Shown: positions 40,952 to 47,350 of the stretch, piece after piece | Layout of the letters: each line of letters begins with the position of its first letter | Position numbering within the stretch: the stretch's first letter is position 1 | Source: JAGVSR01 sp031413815 | GTDB taxonomy: Bacteria; Pseudomonadota; Alphaproteobacteria; Rhizobiales; Hyphomicrobiaceae | Reading direction: 5' to 3' | DNA length: 48,621 nt | NCBI GenBank assembly: GCA_031413815.1 | Contig: JANOFU010000114.1 | Location: forward strand, 1 to 48,621 | The notes under the pieces: generated by a model | What the model was told of the DNA's origin: nothing | Seen by the model: only the letters and a program-made list of their open reading frames with translations | The model's database searches: none | Program-made: the position numbers and the translations under genes

Positions 40952-42847
40952 TCAAGAGCGCCCCTTCAACACCGCCGTTATCTCATCCAAAATCGCGGGA
41001 TCATCGATCGTTGCGGGCATCTTGTAGGCGTCGCCATCGGCAATTTTCTTCATTGTGCCACGCAGGATTTTTCCAGATCGGGTCTTCGGCAATCGCGGCA
41101 CGACGTGCGCCGTCTTGAACGCAGCCACCGGCCCGATCTTTTCGCGAACAAGCGCCACAATCTCCGCCTCGATGTCCTGAGGTTTACGCGTCACACCCGC
41201 CTTCAACACGATGAACCCAACGGGCAGCTCGCCCTTCAAAGCGTCCGCGGCGCCGATGACCGCGCACTCGGCCACGTCCTTGTGAGACGCCAGCACTTCC
41301 TCCATTGCACCCGTCGACAACCGGTGCCCGGCCACATTGATGATGTCGTCGGTACGGCCCATGATGAACAGATAGCCGTCCGCATCAACGTAACCAGCAT
41401 CTGACGTTTTGTAGTAGCCGGGAAACTCATCGAGATAGCTCGGCCCAAAGCGATCGTCAGCATTCCAAAGTGTCGGCAAGCACGACGGTGGCAACGGCAG
41501 TTTCACCGCCAGATTGCCGAGCTGACCCGTTGCCACTTCATGTCCCGCATCGTCGAGCACGCGCACATCGAACCCTGGCATGGCGACCGTCGGTGACCCG
41601 CGTTTCACCGGCAACGCACCAAGGCCCATAGGGTTCGCCGCAATCGCCCAGCCGGTTTCCGTCTGCCACCAGTGATCGATAACGGGAATCCGCAGGCGCT
41701 CCTCAGCCCATCGCACGGTTTCGGGATCGGCGCGCTCGCCCGCCAGAAAAAGCGTGCGCAAATGCGACAGATCGTACTTCGCAATCTCACGGCCTTCGGG
41801 ATCTTCCTTCTTGATCGCGCGAAACGCCGTTGGCGCCGTGAACAACGCCGCCGCTTTGTGCTCCGACGCGACACGCCAAAACGCGCCCGCATCGGGGGTG
41901 CCCACGGGTTTGCCTTCGTAGAGGATGGTCGTGCTGCCATTCAGCAGCGGCGCATAGACGATGTAGGAATGCCCGACCACCCAGCCGACATCGGAAGCGG
42001 ACCAGAACACTTCGCCCGGCTTCACATCGTAGATGTTGGTCATCGACCAGTGCAGAGCCACCATGTGGCCGCCGGTGTCGCGCACGACGCCTTTCGGCAC
42101 GCCGGTGCTGCCGGAGGTGTAGAGGATATAGAGGGGGTCAGTCGCCAGAACCGGCACGCACTCGTGCCGCCGGCCTTTGGCTTTGGCCTCGCCCACAAGC
42201 TCCGCCCAATCGAAATCGCGGCCTTTGATCAGCTCCGCCGTTTCCATCGGCCGTTGCAGAATAATGCAGCACTGCGGTTTGGCGGACGCCTGCTCAATCG
42301 CGCTGTCGAGCAGCGGCTTATATCTGACCACGCGGCCCGGCTCGATGCCGCACGACGCCGATACGATCACTTTGGGCTTGGCATCATCGAGGCGTGTTGC
42401 CAGTTCCTTCGCGGCAAACCCACCGAACACCACCGAGTGAATGGCCCCTAACCGTGCGCACGCGAGCATCGCGATCAACGCTTCCGGCACCATCGGCATA
42501 TAGAGAATGACGCGATCGCCTTTGGTGACGCCGCGAGCCGCAAGCACGGCCGCGAACACAGCCACCTCGTCCGTGAGTTGGTCGTAACGATAGGTTCGCT
42601 TGGTGCCGGTGACGGGGCTATCGTAGATGAGGGCCGCCTGTGCACCCCGGCCGGCCGCCCCGTGGCGGTCCAGACTATTTAAGGCCGTGTTGCACATCGC
42701 GCCGGGATACCACCGGCCATACCGGCCCATCGCTGGATCGAACACGCGGTCGAACGGCATGTCCCACGAAATGCCTTGTGCGGCTTCCGCCCAGAACCCG
42801 TTGGGGTCCGATTTCCAGCGGGCATAGACGTCGGAATAGCGGCTCAT
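40952..42847 (-). CDS. prpE: Propionate-CoA ligase (propionyl-CoA synthetase)
   Basis: A 631-residue AMP-forming acyl-CoA synthetase of the PrpE/ACSS3 branch, normal length. The P-loop-like motif is YTSGSTGVPKGVVRDTGGH, the family-specific stretch is VFWSASDVGWVVGHSYIVY, the acyl-pocket region is DHWWQTETGWA, and the C-terminal catalytic Lys is in KTRSGKILRGTMKK. It converts propionate, ATP and CoA to propionyl-CoA. Acetate is a possible secondary substrate. Its neighbours, a diol dehydratase and a phospho-lyase-like enzyme that would produce propionaldehyde, fit a role in channelling propionate into central metabolism. It is divergent from an SDR gene. Confidence 0.9.
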   Translation of the reverse strand: MSRYSDVYARWKSDPNGFWAEAAQGISWDMPFDRVFDPAMGRYGRWYPGAMCNTALNSLDRHGAAGRGAQAALIYDSPVTGTKRTYRYDQLTDEVAVFAAVLAARGVTKGDRVILYMPMVPEALIAMLACARLGAIHSVVFGGFAAKELATRLDDAKPKVIVSASCGIEPGRVVRYKPLLDSAIEQASAKPQCCIILQRPMETAELIKGRDFDWAELVGEAKAKGRRHECVPVLATDPLYILYTSGSTGVPKGVVRDTGGHMVALHWSMTNIYDVKPGEVFWSASDVGWVVGHSYIVYAPLLNGSTTILYEGKPVGTPDAGAFWRVASEHKAAALFTAPTAFRAIKKEDPEGREIAKYDLSHLRTLFLAGERADPETVRWAEERLRIPVIDHWWQTETGWAIAANPMGLGALPVKRGSPTVAMPGFDVRVLDDAGHEVATGQLGNLAVKLPLPPSCLPTLWNADDRFGPSYLDEFPGYYKTSDAGYVDADGYLFIMGRTDDIINVAGHRLSTGAMEEVLASHKDVAECAVIGAADALKGELPVGFIVLKAGVTRKPQDIEAEIVALVREKIGPVAAFKTAHVVPRLPKTRSGKILRGTMKKIADGDAYKMPATIDDPAILDEITAVLKGRS

Positions 42848-42999
42848 GTGAAATCCGGCTGGCTTCGGGTCAAGACACGACTGCGGGTGCGAGGTGTATC
42901 GTCTTTCATGGCACCGGGCCAGAGTTCCCCCTTACGATCCGCGCACGCTTCATTCTACGATGGGCCCAACGGCACGACTTGACAGAAGAGGACCCTAAA

Positions 43000-43767
43000 A
43001 TGGGCAATAGATTAGCAGGCAAGATCGCACTCATTTCCGGCGGCGCAACCGGCATGGGTGGGGCATCGTCGAAACTGTTCGCGGCCGAAGGCGCCAAGGT
43101 CGGCATCATCGATCGCAACGAAGACGCGAGCAAAGCTGTTGTCGCCGAAATCAAAGCGGCGGGCGGCACGGCGATGTATGCGATTGCCGATGTGTCTGAC
43201 GCGGCGCAAGTGAACGCCGCGGTTGCCAAAGTGAACGCGGATCTGGGTGCGCCAAATGTGCTGTTCAATCATGCTGGCACCATCATCATCAAGCCGTTCC
43301 TCGACTGCACGCTGGAAGAGTGGAACTGGCTGATGGCCGTCAACGTCACCAGCATGTTCCTGATGACCCAAGCGGTCCTGCCCGGAATGTTAAAACAAGG
43401 AGGTGGGTCGATTGTCTGCACGTCGTCTATATCCGCCGTTGCCGCGACACCGCGCGAAGTGCTGTACAATGTCTCGAAGGGCGCGTGCCACATGTTTGCG
43501 CAGTCGATTGCGGTTGAGTATCGCGACCAGAACATCCGCTGCAATACGGTCTGCCCGGGCTTTGTCAAAACCCCGCATGGCCTACGCGAAGTGAAAGAAC
43601 TGGCCGCCCTCGGCGTCGATATGTCGGACGCGGCCATTGCTGTTCAGCAAGGCCGCCTATGCGAACCCGAAGAAGTCGCCAACGCCGCACTGTTCCTCGC
43701 CAGCGACGAAGCCAGCTTCATCAACGGCACGCACCTGTTCGTCGACAATTGCTTCAGGGCGGTGTGA
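43000..43767 (+). CDS. Short-chain dehydrogenase/reductase
   Basis: A 255-residue classical SDR: TGxxxGxG-type motif SGGATGMG (13-20), HAG at 91-93 in place of NAG, and catalytic Ser143, Tyr156 and Lys160 (LYNVSKG). The NAG to HAG change is uncommon. The substrate is unknown; alcohol or hydroxyacyl oxidation is likely from the fold. The ATG at 43000 has AGAGGA upstream; the frame is open a further 120 codons, but that part overlaps the divergent prpE. The pairing with prpE (152 bp between starts) suggests membership of the same pathway. Confidence 0.87.
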   Translation: MGNRLAGKIALISGGATGMGGASSKLFAAEGAKVGIIDRNEDASKAVVAEIKAAGGTAMYAIADVSDAAQVNAAVAKVNADLGAPNVLFNHAGTIIIKPFLDCTLEEWNWLMAVNVTSMFLMTQAVLPGMLKQGGGSIVCTSSISAVAATPREVLYNVSKGACHMFAQSIAVEYRDQNIRCNTVCPGFVKTPHGLREVKELAALGVDMSDAAIAVQQGRLCEPEEVANAALFLASDEASFINGTHLFVDNCFRAV

Positions 43768-43847
43768 TGGAGCGCAGCCGCGCTCCGATTCCCTGTCCCC
43801 GTCCACGCTGAGCATGGCTTACGGCTGTCCGGTTCGGCAATCAGTAT

Positions 43848-43988
43848 GCCTCTCCCATCGGGAGAGGCCAGTTCGCCACGAGTTAGCGACCTCGCTAACT
43901 CGTCATTGGCGAACTCGGTGAGGGGTAACAGAACCACAAATGAAGAATTGTAACCCCTCACCCTAACCCTCTCCCGATGGGAGAGGGA
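43848..43988. repeat. 141-bp composite palindrome
   Basis: The architecture is the same as the 40712 copy: GCCTCTCCC/GGGAGAGGC (43848-43868); GTTCGCCA with TGGCGAAC (43871-43914) enclosing CGAGTTAGCG/CGCTAACTCG; GGTGAGGGGT with ACCCCTCACC; and CCCTCTCCC/GGGAGAGGG (43968-43988). Base changes are matched on both sides of several stems. It occupies the 368-bp gap between an SDR gene and a convergent acetyltransferase gene. Confidence 0.85.
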
Positions 43989-44135
43989 ATCGTGTTCATG
44001 ATCGTCGCCTTTTTTATTTAATGCCGATAAATTATGGCGATCGAGGCGACAGCAAAAATCTCAACCGGACAGCCGTGAGCATGACTTCGCCATGACGGGA
44101 GAAGGTCAGGTGAGGGGGCATGCAAACTGCGCGCG

Positions 44136-44711
44136 CTACGCAGCCAGATTCGGAGTCAGCGATCGCAGCGTCAGATCCAAGTTCGCACGCATCAGTGACG
44201 GATCATCTGGACTTGACGTCAGCTCGAAACCCAAGCGCCGCGCCAATGTCCGCATCGGCCTGTTGTGTGCCGCGATGAGACCCCAGACGTGCCGGAAGCC
44301 CATGTCGTGTGCGGCAATCAAGGCAATTTCCAGTGCAGCAAAGCCAAGCCCGAGCGACTGTGCTTCGGGTCTCAGCGAAACAGAGAACTCGGCAACGCCC
44401 TCGCCTTCGCCGGCTATCCGTGCGCCTCCGAGAATTTCGCCGGCCAGCGCACCACGCCCCTCGATCACGGTGCAAAGATCCCGCTGAGGGTCGGGAGCGC
44501 AGAAATGCCGCGCCATCTCGTCACTGAGATGCGGAATGTTTTGCAACATCCGGAACCACTTGTCGTCGTCTGACATGGCATCGTACGCGCGAACAAGCGC
44601 TGGCGCATCTGCAGGGCGGATGGACCGGAGCACGTAGGCCTGACCGTGCTTGTCGCGCACGGTCGTGCCGTTGGCGCGCAGATGACTCAGGAGCGTTGCA
44701 GTACTGGCCAT
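44136..44711 (-). CDS. GNAT-family N-acetyltransferase
   Basis: A 191-residue GCN5-related acyltransferase. The acetyl-CoA-binding motif A is represented by RPEAQSLGLGFAALEIALIAAHDMG (about 120-145), followed by HVWGLIAAHNRPMRTLARRLGFEL, the usual motif B. The sequence DPQRDLCTVIEGRGALAGEIL precedes it. Similar domains modify protein lysines, but the substrate cannot be read here. The ATG at 44711 was chosen; an ATG at 44765 would add 18 residues. Confidence 0.85.
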   Translation of the reverse strand: MASTATLLSHLRANGTTVRDKHGQAYVLRSIRPADAPALVRAYDAMSDDDKWFRMLQNIPHLSDEMARHFCAPDPQRDLCTVIEGRGALAGEILGGARIAGEGEGVAEFSVSLRPEAQSLGLGFAALEIALIAAHDMGFRHVWGLIAAHNRPMRTLARRLGFELTSSPDDPSLMRANLDLTLRSLTPNLAA

Positions 44712-44888
44712 GACGAAGCGGTCTCCAAATCGGGCGATGGGTCGTGAAACAGTACCAAATGACATACGGGGAACTCATGTGACCAGTTCAAGATTTCGCC
44801 GGACATTGCTGCCCTGCGTTTGACGTAGAGCGAAAAAGTGGCACGCACTTGATGCGTCTGCACGGCGTACGAGACGAGCAATGCGCAC

Positions 44889-44915
44889 AAAAAAAGACCC
44901 CAGTTTCCCGGGGCC
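44889..44915 (-). terminator. Strong rho-independent terminator, minus strand
   Basis: On the minus strand GGCCCCGG pairs with CTGGGGTC (44896-44903 and 44908-44915, two G-T wobbles) around a GAAA tetraloop, followed by seven T residues (44889-44895). It lies 40 bp beyond the end of the small gene at 44955-45170, which supports that gene being transcribed. Confidence 0.9.
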
Positions 44916-44954
44916 GGAGGTTCGATCGGACGGATCGCAGATGGAAATTCGGGT

Positions 44955-45170
44955 TTACGCCGCGCGGCGAACGGGCGTTGCGCATAATGTCTGCGCAATG
45001 GAGTCGACCGCCTTGCTCCAATCCGTCAGCGATGCGGTTTCGTCACCGAAGCCGAACGCGCGCATGGCATCGGCCGGAGTTCCGCCATCACGGAAAAACC
45101 GCGCGCACGACTGACGGGCCACGCCTTGAGCTTGAGTCCACTGGATGGGATTGATGTGGTCGGGGATCAT
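44955..45170 (-). CDS. Small hypothetical protein
   Basis: A 71-residue soluble protein with a mixed composition. It has INPIQWTQAQGVARQSCARFFRDG, then PADAMRAFGFGDE and a Ser/Thr-Leu helix ending VRRAA. Two cysteines are present. No family is recognised. Support comes from a good ribosome site (GGAAG seven bases before the ATG at 45170) and a strong intrinsic terminator 40 bp downstream on the same strand. It may be a lineage-restricted gene. Confidence 0.6.
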   Translation of the reverse strand: MIPDHINPIQWTQAQGVARQSCARFFRDGGTPADAMRAFGFGDETASLTDWSKAVDSIAQTLCATPVRRAA

Positions 45171-45472
45171 GGGGTCGCTTCCTGTTTTACCGGCGCTGTG
45201 GGCTGCAATTCATATCGGCTGCGAACTGAAGTGGAGAGGCAAAAACTGGCGGCAGACATGCCCAGCACAATAGACACCGTCACGCAAAACTGGGTCATAC
45301 AGTGCCGTCATGGACTGCGGGTCCGGCGCTAGCCATGTCTGCCGTTTTTATACAGAGAGCACATCTCTCCGAATTCCTCTGTCGTCTCTAACCGTGGTTC
45401 GCTAGACCGGCATGAGGGCACGCGACAGGCGCCTCGACTGATACCGGGGGAGTGATTTGACGCACGACTAAG

Positions 45473-45963
45473 CTCACAACATCGGACAAAGAACGCCACG
45501 CGTCCGCTTCAACGGCCATGGGACACACCTCACAACTGACGCAACTGGGGGTAGGGAACGCAAACGCTAGTGACGCGTACTCGAAACTCGCGATGCAACT
45601 GACACACCACGCGAATGATGCAACGCACGCGCGGACGGAACCGACGCAGACGCAACTGACGCAACACAACGCCAACTGGGGACTTGAACGAGCCGCTCAG
45701 AGATACGCCGGGACAAGTTCAACTGAGCGGCTCGCCTCAAATATTGGAACACACGGACCAGGGTGCTCTTGGGAGAGGCATACGCGGACGCAACAGAACG
45801 CTCGACTGACGCAACAGGAACGCAACGCTTACTGAACCCAACTCGCGGACACTGTTCCGAGAGGAACTGGCCAACCGGTGTTCCCGTCGCTTTGACGCTG
45901 GCAGAACGCTCACAACGCGACAAAACCTGCCTGGGCGATGGGTTGGCGGTACTCACAACGCGA
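45473..45963. repeat. Tract of short interspersed CGCAAC and CTCACAAC repeats
   Basis: CGCAAC occurs at 45540, 45651, 45660, 45789, 45810 and 45821, with the variant TGCAAC at 45594 and 45619. Most copies are preceded by GA. CTCACAAC occurs at 45473, 45529, 45909 and 45952, the last two extended to CTCACAACGCGA. Spacing is irregular, so it is not a simple tandem array or a CRISPR. The composition (A/C-rich plus strand) differs from neighbouring genes. Confidence 0.65.
45689..45734. repeat. Perfect 12-bp inverted repeat
   Basis: CGAGCCGCTCAG (45689-45700) and CTGAGCGGCTCG (45723-45734) are exact complements with a 22-base loop. It sits in the middle of the CGCAAC repeat tract. No T-run follows on either strand, so a terminator is unlikely; it may be a structured RNA element or protein-binding site. 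Confidence 0.75.
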
Positions 45964-46194
45964 TCCACCATCTTTCCGGTCGTTTCACTCACTTGGGACA
46001 CTCGAGTTCCTCTTGTGTTCCGCGCTTGGTGTGAATTAACTGCCACACCAGGGCACAAAAATGGCGGCGCGCGGTCCTAATCAAGGAATTTCGCTTGCAG
46101 TTTGTTCAGAAAGTTAACTCGCCATGGGCTTAGGTGCCCAAGCTCCGTTGAGCCCGTGGGGATAATCGCTCAATCAATTGAAAATGCAGAGGTT

Positions 46195-46719
46195 TCAGGT
46201 CTTGTCTGAGGCCGCAAAAGCCGCTTGAAGCCCAAGGCTGAAAAGAAACAGCGAGACCACGACGTTCCACCCGGCGAACGACAGTCCGAACAATCGCCAG
46301 GCCGCTTCATCGCAGCGAACGACGCGCGTTTCTTCGAGACCTTTCAACAGGTCAGCGGCATTGGTTGGCAGCGCTTGCAATGTGCCGCAGGTGGCGGGTC
46401 CCGGCCAAAATTTCCATTCGACGCCAGCGTGATAGGCGCCCAAACCAGCGTTCGCAAGAAACGCAAGGGCAACGGCAAAAAACAGCAGTGCCGACAGCCG
46501 CGGCTTTTCTGAAACCAGTGCCATCGCGACAAACAAGAGCGGAATACCGGCATAAAAGGCATAGCGCTGCTGCAGGCACAGCGGGCATGGCACGTAGCCG
46601 CCAAGATGTTCAAAGGCCAAGGCAGCGGCGATCACACCGAGTGACACGAGGAGCGCCAACCCGCCGAGGCGATAGGCATGGGCATTGCTGCCCGCCGCAC
46701 TCGAAACTTCGCCGGTCAT
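46195..46719 (-). CDS. dsbB: Disulfide bond formation protein DsbB
   Basis: A 174-residue inner-membrane quinone reductase that reoxidises DsbA. Four transmembrane helices are evident. The first periplasmic pair is Cys45-Cys48 in CPLC, followed directly by QRYAFY (Arg48-equivalent quinone region), and the second pair is Cys111 and Cys136 (CGTLQALP and VVRC). Both pairs are complete, so the protein should be functional. The ATG at 46719 has AGAGGA upstream. It starts 16 bp after the YqaA-type gene stop and is probably in the same operon. Confidence 0.94.
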   Translation of the reverse strand: MTGEVSSAAGSNAHAYRLGGLALLVSLGVIAAALAFEHLGGYVPCPLCLQQRYAFYAGIPLLFVAMALVSEKPRLSALLFFAVALAFLANAGLGAYHAGVEWKFWPGPATCGTLQALPTNAADLLKGLEETRVVRCDEAAWRLFGLSFAGWNVVVSLFLFSLGLQAAFAASDKT

Positions 46720-46735
46720 GATCCTCTTCGCCTCT

Positions 46736-47317
46736 TCAGAACAAATACTTGACCGCAACGAACCCGCCAACGAGCACCACAACAAACACCGTCGTCACAA
46801 GCGCCAAACGCTTTTCGATGAAGTCGCGGATCGGCTCACCAAAGTAATATAAGAGAGCGGCCACAAGATAAAAGCGCATCGCGCGCGCGACAATGCTGGC
46901 GGCGACGAACGGCCAGAAGCTCATCTTGGCGACGCCGGCCGCGATGGTCACGACCTTATAGGGGATTGGCGTCATGCCCTTCACGATGATCGCGGGCACG
47001 CCGTAGTCATTGACGAACGCGATGAACGCGTCGAGCGCATTTTCCTTGCCGTAGAACTTTAAGATCGGCAGGCCGACCGCGTCATAGAGATAGTAGCCAA
47101 TGGCGTAGCCGAGGATGCCGCCGAGCACCGACGTGACGGTGGCTATGGTCGCGTACCACCAAGCTTTCTCGCGCCGCGCCAGGATCATCGGCACCAGCAT
47201 GACGTCGGGCGGGATGGGAAACACCGAACTTTCGACAAACGAAATGAACCCGAGCGCGGCCGGCGCTTGATCACTGCCCGCCTTCTTCATGGTCCAGTCG
47301 TAGATGCGCTTCATCAT
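46736..47317 (-). CDS. YqaA/DedA-type membrane protein (VTT domain)
   Basis: A 193-residue inner-membrane protein of the SNARE-associated/DedA superfamily, YqaA branch. The re-entrant loop residues appear as SSVFPIPPDVMLVPM (about 30-44) and KGMTPIPYKVVTIAAGVAKMSFWPF (about 113-137), with four to five hydrophobic segments. DedA-family members affect membrane homeostasis and lipid-carrier recycling; the function of the YqaA branch is not settled. It is between hemW and dsbB on the same strand, with 33 bp to hemW. Confidence 0.9.
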   Translation of the reverse strand: MMKRIYDWTMKKAGSDQAPAALGFISFVESSVFPIPPDVMLVPMILARREKAWWYATIATVTSVLGGILGYAIGYYLYDAVGLPILKFYGKENALDAFIAFVNDYGVPAIIVKGMTPIPYKVVTIAAGVAKMSFWPFVAASIVARAMRFYLVAALLYYFGEPIRDFIEKRLALVTTVFVVVLVGGFVAVKYLF

Positions 47318-47350
47318 CAGCGGCTGAATAGAGTGCGCCGTGGGCAGTGT

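Larger units (their letters stand above)
45171..46194. other. 1-kb gene-free region
   Basis: There is no credible gene in this stretch. The reading frames present on both strands (for example 45518-45835 plus and 45567-46058 minus) translate to low-complexity Thr/Gln/Asn- or Ser/Val/Cys-rich strings without domain character, produced by the underlying base repeats. The region contains a repeat-rich tract and a perfect 12-bp inverted repeat described separately. The last 110 bp before dsbB are unremarkable. Confidence 0.6.

Noticed and set aside
42640..42999. 120-codon upstream extension of the second SDR frame
   Set aside because: It overlaps the divergent prpE coding region; the ATG at 43000 with AGAGGA begins the normal SDR N-terminus.
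36707..43767. Bacterial microcompartment operon
   Set aside because: None of the frames in the window resembles BMC-H, BMC-T or BMC-P shell proteins.
44838..44852. Sigma-54-like TGGCAC site
   Set aside because: The second half does not match the TTGC consensus and it is not placed upstream of a suitable gene.
45473..45963. CRISPR-like array
   Set aside because: The repeated units are only 6-12 bases, spacing is irregular, and no cas gene is in the window.
45518..46058. Open reading frames on both strands in the repeat tract, with Thr/Gln/Asn-rich or Ser/Val/Cys-rich translations
   Set aside because: The translations merely reflect the CGCAAC-type repeats; there is no ribosome site, domain character or terminator that supports them.
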